Shown: in pieces, positions 46,376-57,768 of the stretch
How the letters are laid out: the number at the start of each line of letters is the position of its first letter
Numbering within the stretch: the first letter of the stretch is position 1
Assembly: GCF_016808335.1 (NCBI RefSeq)
Contig: NC_053148.1
Coordinates: 43,540,930-43,604,929 of the forward strand
Reading direction: 5' to 3'
DNA: 64,000 nucleotides
Source: Panicum virgatum
Taxonomy: Eukaryota > Streptophyta > Magnoliopsida > Poales > Poaceae
Made by a program: the position numbers and the translations under genes
Notes under the pieces: model-generated
Told to the model about the DNA's origin: nothing
Databases searched by the model: none
The model's input: the letters and a program-made list of their open reading frames with translations, nothing else

Positions 46376-47881
46376 AAACTCGAATCAAACATTCCCTCTT
46401 CCTTCCTTGCAAACCCAAGAGCGACCCAAGAAGATACCTGTCCACGCAGCCTACCTTTTTTATCACAATTATTTTTGCGGTTGGACTACCATTTTTTTCC
46501 CACAAAAAGAACGAGGCCACCAGCCACATGCTCGCACTCGCACCCACCAGAATGCGGGTTGGTCCCACCGCGCACGGCCTTGGCTGGCGCGGGCCTGTGC
46601 CGGCCGTGGCTGGCGCGGCGGTGCCGACCGTGGCCGCGCGGGCTGTGGCCGCAGCCGGCCGGTGGCCGTGGTTGGCCAGGCAAGGGCCCTGGCTGGCCGC
46701 TGTTGGCCGCGGCAGTGGCTAGCGGCGACGGTGGCTCGCGATGGCTGCGTTTGGGTGCCTCTGCCTTTGACCAGATCTGGGTCTTGCGACCTGGAGATGG
46801 TGGGGGGCGGAGGCATGCTACACACGGGCGATGGGCGACGTGGTGTGGGGGTTGGGGCTCTCCTTCTCCTCCTCGGCGGTGTTGCTGGTCCAGCGCCGTC
46901 TTGGTGGTGGGGTTGGGGGGTCGCTGGTGCATGCTGGTGGCGCCGAGGTGGTGCTTCGGGCTGTGCCGGGCTTCTTCCGGTGGAGGCATTGCGGAGGCGG
47001 GAAGGAGTGGGCTGCGGGCTTGGCCAAGAACTTGCGGCAGGCATGGTGCTGAGTCGGGCGAAAGCCTTCACTGACGCTTTTGTCGGTGGCAATGGTGGCG
47101 GCGCCCTTGTGGCGCCGTTTTCCCTTTTGGGGGCACCATTGTGAGACATCATGTTCCTACTGCACGGGGCTCTTTAGGGTGAAAACCCAGTCCATCTTTG
47201 GACGTGCGACGGCGGCGTCTTTGGCGTCGTGCCCTCGTTGGAGGCGTCGCATTTGGAGACTCGCCTTGGCTAGGTAGTGGTGGTGGTTGGTTGGTGGTGT
47301 TGCCCGCGCGCAGCGGCAGAGGATGTGCGCTTGATCCGTGTTGACAGAGAGGTGCAGAGGACCCATGGGTGCTAGAGGTCTTAAGCTGGCGCACATGGTG
47401 CAGTGGTGATCCCAGTGACGGCTGAGCGGATGTTGGTGCTTTCAGAGCGGTCTCAGTTATCTGAGTCCTTGGCAGAGGAGTGTGAGGTGGTGGGAGAGGC
47501 GAGGCCCCCACGCAGAGTGGCCTGGATCAGTGTTTTTCATCGGCGATGCGACGGGAGTGTCCCGTTGAAGCACCACTGGAACAGGGGATCGACGGTCGTG
47601 TGTATGCAGCTTGAGGGTGATAGTCCCTTGGTGGAGGAGTTCGAGTTGTCGCTCTGGCTTGCAGCGGGCCGCGGCTTTTGGCGTGGCACAGCGTTGGCGA
47701 TGACGGTGCAGTTCGCGGCGGCTTCTTTCGCTTCCTCTCCCAGTTTGTGGTGGTGTAGTGTTTTGTTGGGTGTGTTATTTGCGTGCGTTGTTTGTGTGAT
47801 GATGATGTACGCTTTATCGTGTTATGTACGAATGCTTCTTCTTATATGATGTGGCAGTGCTACTGGCTTTATTTAAAAAAA
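46376..47881 (+). mobile_element. Poly(A)-ended non-LTR-like element upstream of the b561 gene
   Basis: GC-rich sequence ends in an A-run (47873-47884) after a T/G-rich 3' tail (GATGATGATGTACGC...). A GGTGAAAACCCAGTCC motif followed by GACGGCGGCG near 47180-47215 matches the body of the element at 41522-43617 in opposite orientation. No RT motif was found. The left boundary is uncertain and no TSD could be identified. Confidence 0.5.
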
Positions 47882-47907
47882 AAATCGAACCCGCCCGGAA
47901 GGAACCG

Positions 47908-47939
47908 CTTCCCCTTCCCCTTCCCCTTCCCCTTCCCCC
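47908..47939 (+). repeat. (TTCCCC)n in the promoter/5' leader of the b561 gene
   Basis: About five TTCCCC units lie 155 bp upstream of the start codon. Pyrimidine-rich leaders of this kind are common in grass genes; a regulatory role is only a guess. Confidence 0.8.
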
Positions 47940-48095
47940 ATCACGTCTAACCTCCCCCGCCCCGACGAACTCGCAGCCGCCTCCCCACCGCCGCGTGATC
48001 GCCCCGCCTCCCATGCCGCCGCCCCGCCTCGCCGCACCCTTCCCCTGAGAGCGCGCGTTTCCACGCCGATCGCGCCGCGCCGCGCCGCGCCCGCC

Positions 48096-50765
48096 ATGGC
48101 GCCCGCGGCCCTCCACCTCCTCGCGATCCTCTGCCTCGCGTCGACGCGCATCGCCGGGGCGGCGGCGGAGTGCGGCGTGAACACGAGCCTGGCGGGGTAC
48201 CACGCGGACCTGCGCATGTCGCAGCACCAGCTCCGCGGCCGCGTGGAGGTGCTCGACGGCTGCTCGTTCCGCGTCGCCGCGCTCGACCTCCTCCCGGGAT
48301 CGGCCTCCGCGCGGTGGTGGCGCGCGGACGGGACCGACCTCGACGCCCTCGCGCGCGGCGAGCCCGCGGCCGCCGACCCGCTGGACCGCACCTTCCGGTT
48401 CGAGTCCCTCGTCTTCCGCCTCCTCCCGGGCGTCTCCTGGCCGCGCGTCCCCATCCTCGCCGCCTACGACCCCCTCACCTCCTCCCTCTTCGGCTTCGTG
48501 CGCCTCTCCGGTGCCAACGCCTCCTCCGATCCCTCATCCTCCGCCGCGTCCGCGGCGCCCACCATGCTCGACTCCTGCGCGCAGCTCTCCCCGCGCTTCC
48601 GCTTGCGGTGGACGCTCCACGAGGCGAACAACTCCGTCGACATCGGCCTCGAGGCGGCCGTCGGGTCCGAGTACTACATGGCGTTCGGGTGGGCGCAGCC
48701 CGGCGTGGCCAAGCCGTCCGTGATCGGCGCCGACCTCGTCGTCGCCGGCTTCACCGAGGACGGCCGCCCGTTCGCCGACGACTACTACGTCACCAAGAAC
48801 AGCGAGTGCCTGCTGCGCGGGGACGGCTCGGCCGAAGGCGTCTGCCCGGACACGATCTACGGCCGCAACGACTCCGCCGGCCTCGTCAACGACACGCGCC
48901 TCGTCTACGGCCACCGCCGCGACGGCGTCTCCTTCGTGCGCTTCTCGCGCCCGCTGGTGTCCCAGGACAGCAAGCACGACGTCGCCGTGAACGCCACCCG
49001 GAACATGACCGTCGTCTGGGCGATCGGGCTGCTGCGGCCGCCGGACTCGCTCCGGCCCTACTACCTGCCGCTGGTGAGCCACGGCGCGTCCGCGGGCACG
49101 GCGTTCGCCTTCGCCAAGCTCAACTTGTCGGAAGCCGGCAGCGGGTGCGTCGGGCCGTTGGACGCCGACGACAAGGAGGACCAGGCAAGGATCACGTCGG
49201 AGCGCAAGACGCCACTGATCGTGACGGTGGGGCCGGCGCTGCACTACCCCAACCCGCCCAACCCCGACAAGGTGCTCTACATCAACAAGAAGGAGGCGCC
49301 CCTGCTCAAGGTGGAGCGTGGTGTGCCGGCCACCTTCTCCATCGAGGCCGGGCACGACGTGCCGTTGTACATCACGTCTGACCCTGTCGGCGGCAACGCC
49401 ACGTCCAGGAACACGCCCGAGGTCATCTACGCCGGCGGACCGAAGGCGGAGGACGTGCGGGCAACACCGACGGAGCTCGTCTGGTTGCCCGACCGGAACA
49501 CGCCGGACCTGGTGTACTACCAATCCTTGTATGATCAGAAAATGGGCTGGAAAATCCAGGTGGTTGATGGAGGACTCAGCGACATGTACAACAACAGTGT
49601 GCTACTGGACGATCAGCAGGTGACATTCTTCTGGACTCTCTCTGGTGACTCCATTAACATTGCTGCCCGAGGTGAGAAGAAGAGTGGCTACCTTGCGATC
49701 GGCTTCGGTAGCGCAATGGTGAACAGCTATGCTTATGTCGGGTGGGTCGATGGCAATGGCAAGGGGCATGTTAAATCTTACTGGATCGACGGGAAGGACG
49801 GGATGAGTGTGCACGAAACACACGAGAATGTTACACACAAGAGATGCCGATTGGAAAATGGCGCCATCATATTTGAGTTCACTCGTCCCTTAACACCTTC
49901 GTGCAGTGGAAGGGTGGAATGCAAGAACTTGATCGACCCGACCACTCCTCTGAAGGTCATTTGGGCAATGGGTGCTCAGTGGTCATCGGGCCCCCTGAGT
50001 TTGAAGAACATGCACTCGGACACAAGCAATCGTCCTATCAGGATTCTTCTGTTGAGCGGTTTGGCTGAGGCAGTGGAGGATCTGCGTCCAGTGCTTGCTG
50101 TTCATGGGTTTATGATGTTTGTGGCATGGGCTATTTTGTTCCCAGGGGGGATCATGGCTGCGAGATACCTGAAACATCTGAAAGGCGATCTCTGGTTCCA
50201 GGCCCACATCTATCTGCAGTATTCAGGCATAGCAGTAATGCTCTTGGGCGTTCTGTTTGCAGTTGCTGAGCTCCGAGGTTTCTCTTTCAAATCCAGACAT
50301 GCTAGAATTGGTGCAGTAGCGTTTACATTCGCGTGTGCGCAGCCAATAAATGCGTATCTTAGACCGCATAAAACGGAGAATAGAGAATCATCATCAAGAA
50401 ATAGGATCGCTTGGGAGTATTTGCATCCTTTTACCGGGAGGTCTGCTGCCATCGCTGGTATCGTGGCTCTCTTTACCGGCTTACAGCATCTTGGGCACAG
50501 GTATGGCAGTAAGAACATCAAGGGGCTTACATGTGGGCTAATCTTATGGTTTTTAAGCATTGCGTTGGTAACGGCTTATTTCGAGTACTTGGCAATTAAG
50601 CGGAGAAGAGATGGTGCTGATGGCCTTTCAGGAAAATGGGTGCTTGGCAACGCCGAGGAAGATGATACAGTTGATCTTTTGCAATCAGACAGGGTAGTCA
50701 GTAAAATGGAGTCTAATTCATCATCTGGGCCGATGGAAGTACAGCTTGAGCCACTTAAAGGATGA
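48096..50765 (+). CDS. Cytochrome b561, DM13 and DOMON domain protein
   Basis: An intact, intronless ORF of 889 codons resembles the plant family of At5g54830, in which similar total length is usual. A signal peptide (1-24) precedes a DM13-type domain (about 28-137), a first DOMON domain (about 158-325), a linker with a cupredoxin-like stretch (about 370-470), a second DOMON (about 480-640) and a cytochrome b561 domain (about 660-835). The b561 part has five hydrophobic helices and candidate heme-ligand His at about 670, 704, 735 and 777. The family transfers electrons across membranes, probably from ascorbate, with DOMON domains binding heme or sugar outside; the substrate here is inferred. 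The start at 48096 is the first ATG and leads straight into the signal peptide. Several N-x-S/T sites fit a secreted ectodomain. A retroelement poly(A) ends only ~210 bp upstream. Confidence 0.93.
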   Translation: MAPAALHLLAILCLASTRIAGAAAECGVNTSLAGYHADLRMSQHQLRGRVEVLDGCSFRVAALDLLPGSASARWWRADGTDLDALARGEPAAADPLDRTFRFESLVFRLLPGVSWPRVPILAAYDPLTSSLFGFVRLSGANASSDPSSSAASAAPTMLDSCAQLSPRFRLRWTLHEANNSVDIGLEAAVGSEYYMAFGWAQPGVAKPSVIGADLVVAGFTEDGRPFADDYYVTKNSECLLRGDGSAEGVCPDTIYGRNDSAGLVNDTRLVYGHRRDGVSFVRFSRPLVSQDSKHDVAVNATRNMTVVWAIGLLRPPDSLRPYYLPLVSHGASAGTAFAFAKLNLSEAGSGCVGPLDADDKEDQARITSERKTPLIVTVGPALHYPNPPNPDKVLYINKKEAPLLKVERGVPATFSIEAGHDVPLYITSDPVGGNATSRNTPEVIYAGGPKAEDVRATPTELVWLPDRNTPDLVYYQSLYDQKMGWKIQVVDGGLSDMYNNSVLLDDQQVTFFWTLSGDSINIAARGEKKSGYLAIGFGSAMVNSYAYVGWVDGNGKGHVKSYWIDGKDGMSVHETHENVTHKRCRLENGAIIFEFTRPLTPSCSGRVECKNLIDPTTPLKVIWAMGAQWSSGPLSLKNMHSDTSNRPIRILLLSGLAEAVEDLRPVLAVHGFMMFVAWAILFPGGIMAARYLKHLKGDLWFQAHIYLQYSGIAVMLLGVLFAVAELRGFSFKSRHARIGAVAFTFACAQPINAYLRPHKTENRESSSRNRIAWEYLHPFTGRSAAIAGIVALFTGLQHLGHRYGSKNIKGLTCGLILWFLSIALVTAYFEYLAIKRRRDGADGLSGKWVLGNAEEDDTVDLLQSDRVVSKMESNSSSGPMEVQLEPLKG

Positions 50766-51909
50766 GATACTCTTTTCAGTATACATGTCGATAAAAAAAA
50801 AGGATTTTAGTTCAAATTCTTTATAGGTAGAACAAGCAGCTGATATACGTCTCAGTATAAAAGAGGGTTCAGTTCATATTATTTTTTATATAAGGAAATG
50901 GTGAGGTTCCCATCTTTGACTTCTTGAGAGGTATTTACCACATGGTGTAGAATAGATTTTTCTTGTCTTTTGGAGCTTATTAGGCCCTCTTGTCTTTAAT
51001 CTCCTAACTTCTTAGCGACCATGTATGTATATCTGTACAATTTTGATATAGTTGAGACTGAAAGAGGATACAATTATTTTTGAAAGATCCTGAGAATTTT
51101 GTGAACCATTTCTGTAGATTGATTTTCTGACATCTTTTAGATGATATTGTGATTTGTCTGTTACTTGGAACTAAAAATAACCATCCAATGGAATTGCAGC
51201 GCCCGTCCTGTAGTGGAACTTGTGACCCACAATTTATCTGTGGCTACAGTTCTCTGTTGTGCTATTTTTCACATTTTTAATCATAAGGTTCATGGCAATA
51301 TACGCCAACCTGATGCTTTGGTGCATTTTTGCTTCCTGTTCAAATTGGCCAAATGTTAGGCTGATGATACTATACCTATTTAGTGATTCTGTGATATGTC
51401 ATCCCAAATACCAGAAATGCATTTACATCCATACTCGTACTCATCCTTATCAGCCAAACACGGATTTCCCTTTTGCTGCCCTGACAACCAGGTCTGTTTG
51501 AAAGTGGTTGTCCACTAATCTTGCAATTCCACTAACGTGCTGCAGGTTGTTGACCCTGAAGATCGTCCACTACAACGATGAGTTGGCTCCAATCTTCTTC
51601 AAGGAAAACAGAGCAGGTACGCTACTTACTATTCTCCCTTTAGCTGTTACCCTCGTATTATATCGTGTTCAGTGATATCGACGTCAACCTGCATGTTAGG
51701 TCCATATTGTTTCAGTTAGGTGTTGGCACTTGGTCAGATCTGGATCCCTTGTTGGTTGGCTTGCCACCTTGTTAAGAAACCAGGGTTAGGTGATGTCTGG
51801 TGAAGGGGCAAAATCAGCAGCACGTTACATGAGTCCCTTTGTCCTTTGCCGTGAAGGGTCTCTGGTCTTGTCTTTGTCATGAAGCCTAGTGGCCAACATG
51901 TTGCAGTTA
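50766..51909. other. 3' UTR and downstream flank of the b561 gene
   Basis: AT-rich sequence. An acceptor-like CTGCAG at 51541-51546 precedes an exon-like stretch ending in a GCAG|GTACGC donor, possibly part of a 3' UTR or a lost gene. Nothing else is recognised before the MULE TSD. Confidence 0.5.
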
Positions 51910-52171
51910 CACAAGTCAAGCGGTTTTTTTATTTTTTATTTTTGTTTTTTACAAAAATATTTTTTCGTTTTCGAAATTTACAGGAATATACCTCGGCCGC
52001 CCCGCTACCGGGTGGCCGGGACCTGGTCGCCCCGCTGCGGGGCGGCAGGGGCTTTTGTGCAAAAACTTTTATGAAAATATTTGCGCGCAGGTCCCTGGGG
52101 GCCGGTCACCCGGCAGCGGGGCGGCCGGCCCTGGCCGCCCGGCTGCAGGGCAACCAACTCTCACACTCTTA

Positions 52172-52387
52172 TATAAGGGTTGGCTGGTCCCCCCACCCCT
52201 CATTTGCATCAGTAAAATTCTAGAAACCAAGAAAAAAGAGGGAGAGAGGCGAAGCCCTGCCGGATTTTCGAGCCGGCGACTGCAGGTAACCAAAATTCTT
52301 CTACGCTTTACAAATAGATTATGTTGTAATTATTTTTGTTGAAACAGTAGATTAGCAATCAATTTAATATCATGATTGTGTGTCCAG
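52172..52387 (+). promoter_or_regulatory. TIR promoter and leader intron of the MULE transposase
   Basis: CTTATATAAGGG near 52169-52180 is a TATA motif in the left TIR. Downstream, GACTGCAG|GTAACC (donor at 52286) and TGTGTCCAG (ending 52387) could define a leader intron that ends two bases before the transposase ATG at 52390. The right TIR has the same TATA motif, but its donor reads GACTGCAG|ATAACC, so the GT is lost there. Confidence 0.5.
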
Positions 52388-52389
52388 AT

Positions 52390-55038
52390 ATGTCGAGCAA
52401 GCTTCGTTTTCAAGTTCATTATGGTGACTACTATATTTCTCATGATGCGTATGAAGTAGATCTATCAGCTTTTGAACGAAGAGAGTGCGGAATAGATAAA
52501 CCCTTAGAGAGGAGTTTTGGTTCCATACGCAAATGGCTTCACGAGATATTCAATGTGAATCCAAAGACTCATTTCCTAACCGTTCAGACTGTGACGAATT
52601 GGGGAACTGAAGGGGATTTCTGGGAGTTGATGCATATAACAAACACCGAATAATGGCGGACTTACATGCAAGCAGCTCTTGACCGCGGGTGGCCTCTTGC
52701 AATGATAATTCAGATTCACCAGAAGGCAGTCCATTTCGGTGAAGGGTCAACAAGTACATCATCTCATATGAACCAAGCAGTGGAACAAGAAAATGAAGAT
52801 CAGAACATGCATGTCACAGAACCTGAGCCGCAAGGTATAGCTGATCAGGTAGGAGAAAAAGAAGATCAGAACGTGCATGCCATTCAACCTGAGCCGCAAG
52901 GTTTACCTGATGAGGGGGAGCGGATACCTGGAATAGTGGAAGCTGTACAGAATGAAGACCAAGAGACTCGAATGATGGAAGAATGTGGGGACTCATCAGA
53001 CGATGAGGACTACCCGTTGCTAGGTGAATGGCGAGACAAGGGTTTTGGAAATCCAGTGATACAGGATATTAGGAGTAATGAGTACGAATACAGAGAGAAT
53101 GAGGTTATGCAGGGGGCAAAGTATCCTAGCATTGAAGCTGTGAAAGATGCTGTGAATCTTTGGACTATGTCGTTGAGGAAGGAATTCAGAGTTGTGAAGT
53201 CTAGCAGCAAATAATATGAGGTGAAGTGTGTCAATGGCGATTGTACATGGCGAGTACATGCCTACAAGTGCAAGTACAAGATACACTGGGAGTGTTCAAT
53301 TGTTACATCATATACATGTAGATTAACTGCTGTTGCGCAAAATCACCGTAACATCACATCCACTTTCGTGGCCAAGAAGATGTATGGGATGATTCTGGAC
53401 AAAATTGATTATGAGCCAAAATTGATGATTAGGGACATCGACGAGCGTTTTCAATACAAAATCAGCTATGCAAAGGCTTGGCGGGCAAAACAAAAGGTGT
53501 TTGCGATGAGATTCGGCACATATGAGGCATCATATGATAATCTGCCTCACATGCTGTCAGCAATTGTGCAGAGAAATCCTGGAAGCGCGACTTATACCTA
53601 CATTGTACCGAGTTTATATGGGGGACCTGGGTTTCTGCTTCGTGCTTTCTTCTGCCTTGGTGCATGTGTGAGGGCATTTATGTATTGTCTTCATGTTCTA
53701 TGTATTGACGGCACATTCTTGACAGGAAGATATAAAGGGACAATACTGACAGCGATTGGAGTTAATTGCAACAAGCAGGTGGTTCCCATCGCCTTTGTTT
53801 TTGTTGAGAATGAGAACACAGAGAGCTGGTACTAGTTCCTTGAACGTGTGAAGTTTCACGTTGTTACTGGAAGGCCTGATGTTTGCCTCATCAGTGACAG
53901 ACATGCAGGTCTTCTAGCAGCAAAAAGGCAACTACATGAAGGAAGTCGAGGACAACCTCTTCTATGGCCAGATGTTGTGAGTAGGTGGTGCATAAGGCAT
54001 ATGGGTACAAACTTTTATGAGCGCTTCAAGAATAAGGAACTTATGAATTTGTTCAAGAGGTTGTGCACTCAGAATCAGCAGCGGAAGTTTGATGCATTGT
54101 GGCAGGTGCTAGATAACATGTGCGCCGAGCTGCTAAAGGAACATGCCTCAACCTCCAGCCGGAGACATTCCGGCGGCGGACCTTTCACACAGTGGATTAA
54201 GGATGCACCTAAGGAGAAGTGGTCAATTCTATACGACACTAGAGGTCGTCGATATGGGATCGAGACAACCAACCACGCAGAGTGTTACAATATGGTAATG
54301 CGTCATGTTCGTGGATTTCCTCTTGTTGGCATAGTTGAGTTCATCATGTACGGATGCACAAGGTACTTCAGAGAGCGGTACCAGGCAGCTGCTGTCTTAC
54401 TTAATGATCCAGGAGTGATTTTTTGTAATAGGGTCACTAACTACATGAAAGAAAATATTGAAAAGGCTCAATATCACAGAGTGGTCTCCATGGGCACAAA
54501 GGATCAAAGGTTTGAGGTTTCATGCAAGGACAGGACAGGGCAGGGTGTACGCAGACAAAGGGTCGTTCAGGATTGCTTGATAACGCCGGAAGGCAAGGTT
54601 TTTTGCAGATGCAAGAAGCCACAGCTTCTTCACTTACCATGCTCCCATGTCATTGCGGCATGTTCAGAATCTGGGTTGGATCCAGGGGTTTTTGTTTCAG
54701 AATATTACAGAAAAGAAACTGCTGTGCACACTTGGGGCCATGAGATATATGGCATAGGCAGTCTGTGATCATTCACTACACCAAATATCTCTCCAATGTA
54801 CATTCCCAATCCAGATGCTAGGAGAGGGGTAGGTCGACGACAGACACTTCGTATCCGTAACGGAATGGATGAGTCTGAGGCAGGAAAGAAGAAAAAACGA
54901 TGCAACCTGTGTGGAGCAGATGGTCACACTTACAAGAAGTGCCCTAAAATGCAAGAAGATAATGCTGGTACTGAGATTGAACCTTCTGAAAATCCCATCG
55001 ATGGATTGCCTCCGGATTTTGGAGCCCGTTGCGTCTAG
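52390..55038 (+). pseudogene. MULE (MuDR-type) transposase, four in-frame stops
   Basis: One continuous frame, without any frameshift, encodes a MuDR-family DDE transposase. It has an N-terminal region (MSSKLRFQVHYGD), an acidic linker with EPEPQG repeats, a DNA-binding region with Cys/His (CVNGDCTWRVHAYKC), the catalytic core with Asp in CIDGTFLTG and Asp in LISDRHAGL and a likely Glu in TTNHAECYN, a SWIM zinc finger (CRCKKPQLLHLPCSHVIAAC) and a C-terminal CCHC knuckle (CNLCGADGHTYKKC). Stops interrupt it at 52651 (TAA), 53212 (TAA), 53833 (TAG) and 54766 (TGA). Start at 52390 fits the putative leader splice better than the upstream in-frame ATG at 52372. The protein would cut and move its own TIR-bounded DNA; this copy is probably inactive. 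Confidence 0.92.
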
Positions 55039-55463
55039 ATTTCGTTATGTGTGCATATGTATTTGAACCAGATGTATGGATATGTATTCCTACCTGTATG
55101 TGATAATTACATTTCATTATGTATGGATATGTATTTGCACCAGATTGTAGCATGTAATATTACGAAGGTATTTGTGTAGTAAGATTTCTTGGTTGCAGTT
55201 CTAAATGTGTAGATTGGTTCAATTAGATTGCTCACTGAATGTAGTGTACTGAAAATAGAAGGATAGTTACGAATCATAAATTTTCGGTTTGCAATACAGT
55301 TTCGTAAATAATGCTACGATTACAAAGTAGAGGCCTAAGGCGTTCGTACTACTAGGTACTTGAACAATGAAAAACATGGCATGTGCAACACAATAACCTC
55401 GTGTTGTGAGTAAATCTAACATGCCTTAGGAAATATAAAATGACGGGATTACATGGTGATGCT

Positions 55464-56050
55464 TTACTGAGTGCACCGGGGATATTTTCCCTTCCTAATA
55501 GCTTCAGACCCTGCTTCCTTAGCACGGCCGGCCCTCTCTCGCTTCCTCTCCCAATCAGCTTCACGTTCCTCTGCCTTCTGACGTTCCACTTCTGCAATCC
55601 TTTTCTGAATCTCTTTCTAGTTTTTCTTGCGCTTCTCCTCCATCTGTTCTTCATGCAGCATTCGTTGCCATCTTTGTGCAGCCCACCTTGCTTGACGCTC
55701 CACGTGGTCCTTATCCTGCTGAGATTGCTCGGTGTCTAACCACTGCACGAAATCACATAGAGGCGGTGGAGTCTTTCCCCAAATCATTTTAGAAGTCATT
55801 ACTAGATCTGAAAGTGACAAACTCTGATAGTGTTTTGTAGTACCTTTGCTCGGTCCTTGCCGTAATGCTTGGGCGGGTCGTACTCGTAATTCTCGCACAT
55901 GAAGAACCTCTTCCCAAAGTCGTCCCCCAAAACCCTTGATTTCATTAGTTTGCACAAGGATCCGCAAAAACACATAGGCACCAGGACTCCTTGGGGGACT
56001 GTTTCCGTCACCTTACTCCATGGAATGTAGGTGGATCCTGAGGATGCCAT
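55464..56050 (-). pseudogene. MULE second gene: GRF-type zinc-finger protein
   Basis: Convergent to the transposase. Exon 1 (56050-55844) starts MASSGSTYIPWSKVTETVPQ and contains a GRF-like zinc finger (CFCGSLCKLMKS ... GKRFFMCENYEY). A small intron (55843-55773) leads to exon 2 with TPPPLCDFVQWLDTE, then a highly charged coiled coil ending GKYPRCTQ at 55464. One TAG at 55617-55619 breaks exon 2. Such GRF proteins are very common in grasses next to MULE transposases; their role in transposition is not established. Splice sites were chosen because they keep the frame and remove stops. Confidence 0.75.
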
Positions 56051-56855
56051 GGTGTTGAGCCCTGGCAATCACAAGTGAGAAATCAGATTGCTAATATACT
56101 ATATCAACGCTAATCATTATCAATAACTACACCTAAATGTACCACTAATCACTCATAATAATAATTAAATTGATTGCTAAACTACTGTTTCAACAAAATA
56201 CTTTCTACAATTTTCTAACATTTTCTAAAAAATTTTAATATTATCTTCCAATTTTTAAGACATTCTAATACTTCTCTAACAATTTTCTAGTACTTTCTAA
56301 TATTTAATCTAACACTAAATGTACTGTATCAACGCTAATCATTACAAGTAACTGCACCTAAATATACCACTAATCACTCCTAACAATAATTAAATTGATT
56401 GCTAATCTACTGTTTCAACAAAAATAATTACAACATAATCTATTTGTAAAGCGTAGAAGAATTTTGGTTATCTGCAGTCGCCGGCTTGAAAATCCGGCAA
56501 CCGGCTTGAAAATCCGGCAGAGCTTCGCCTCTCTCCCTCCCTCCCTCTTTTTTATTGGTTTTTGGAATTTTAGTGATGCAAATGAGGGGTGGGGGACCAG
56601 CCAACCCTTATATAAGGGTGCGAGAGCCGGTCGCCCCGCAGCCGGGCGGCCTGGGGCCCCAGGGACCTGCGGGCAAATATTTTCGCAAAAGTTTTTGCAC
56701 AAAAGTCCCTGCCGCCCCGCAGCGGGGCGACCAGGTCCCGGTTGCCCGGCAGCGCGGCGGCGGGGGTATATTCATGTAAATTTCGAAAACGAAAATATAT
56801 TTTTGTAAAAAACAAAAATAAAAAATATAAAAATAAAAAAACCGCCACAAGTCCA

Positions 56856-57445
56856 GGCATTGCTGAGTTTTTTTTATGGCCCAACAACGAACGGGAAAGT
56901 TCTTCTGGTTCAAGTGGATGCATATGCTGTTCTGGAGTTTGGGTTTCTGGCCTCTAAACTGTTGATAGCATTACTAGAGAAACAAAGCCCAGGCTTAGCC
57001 TCGGAAGGACTGGACCAGATAAAGGGAGGCTATCCTCTGATGGGCTTCCATGCTTCAACAACAATACTGTGCTCTATATGTCAGCGCCTGGAACCAGTGG
57101 CAGCAACACATTTCAAATCTGGAATCAGTTTTAGCCATGGTTCAAGGAAGGGCAAATGTGCATGTGTGTTTTAGGATCTAGTAGTGGTACATAATTCCTA
57201 AAGGAAATCACAGTAGGTTGTTTCAGACATAGAAAGCCAAGAGACTCTGAAATCTTATTTTCTAGGATATGCTGTAATGTTTTACCCTGACAGCTGTAAA
57301 ATGTATATGTGAACTGCAGATGATAAGAATCATAATAGCTCCTGCCATGTCAGCTTTGCTTCTCCTGCATCCTGACTGTAGCATTGTAGTACGAGATTCA
57401 TTTCTGAACTGGAGTCGCAAAATGGATAGCCTGCCCCAGATCTAA
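56856..57445. other. Intergenic, no gene recognised
   Basis: Short open frame at 56860-57174 without a known domain. It begins in MULE-flanking DNA and is not supported as a gene. Confidence 0.45.
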
Positions 57446-57768
57446 GGGGCTTGATTGGTTTTGTCCCTGTGTTACTTTGACCGCTAATTATGGTGTCAAA
57501 CAAACCCAGTTTACAAAACCAACTTCAAAACCTCCGCGCTAGTGACCCTGAATAATCTAATGAGGTCTTTGACTGCGCGATTAGAGGATGGTACTGTAGC
57601 ATCACTGTAGTCGATCATCGATTAATTACCGTCATTAGATTCATTGCGAAAAGTTACACCCATCCTTAAAAATTTTTTGCAAATAGACTTTATTTAGTAC
57701 ACCATGCATGCGAGATTCTGTTTTCGGGAAGCATGCACGCTAGAATCCTTACGGAATCAAACAAGGCC
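57446..57768. mobile_element. Degenerate Tourist-like MITE
   Basis: Ends GGCTTGATTGGTTTTG and (reverse complement) GGCCTTGTTTGATTCC plus the conserved interior (TACTGTAGCATCACTGTAG, GTCATTAGATTCATTGCG) relate it to the elements at 20398 and 24468. Boundaries are approximate and no TSD is clear. Confidence 0.65.

Larger units (their letters stand above)
51920..56845 (+). mobile_element. MuDR-type MULE with ~450-bp TIRs and two convergent genes
   Basis: Left (51920-52370) and right (56388-56845) TIRs start GCGGTTTTTTTATTTTT. They share a run of GC-rich blocks (GCCGCCCCGC...), an inward-facing TATATAAG promoter motif and the inner sequence GAAACAGTAGATTAGCAATC. The flanks CACAAGTCAA (51910-51919) and CACAAGTCCA (56846-56855) are a 10-bp TSD with one mismatch. 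It carries a transposase gene on + and a GRF zinc-finger gene on -, the MuDR-like two-gene layout. Both genes contain nonsense codons. A ~100-bp segment at 56096-56200 is a direct repeat of 56330-56430, the inner part of the right TIR. Confidence 0.93.

Noticed and set aside
48534..49523. 329-codon antisense ORF, and 403-codon + frame at 48170-49381
   Set aside because: Both are shadows of the GC-rich third-position bias of the 889-codon b561/DOMON gene.
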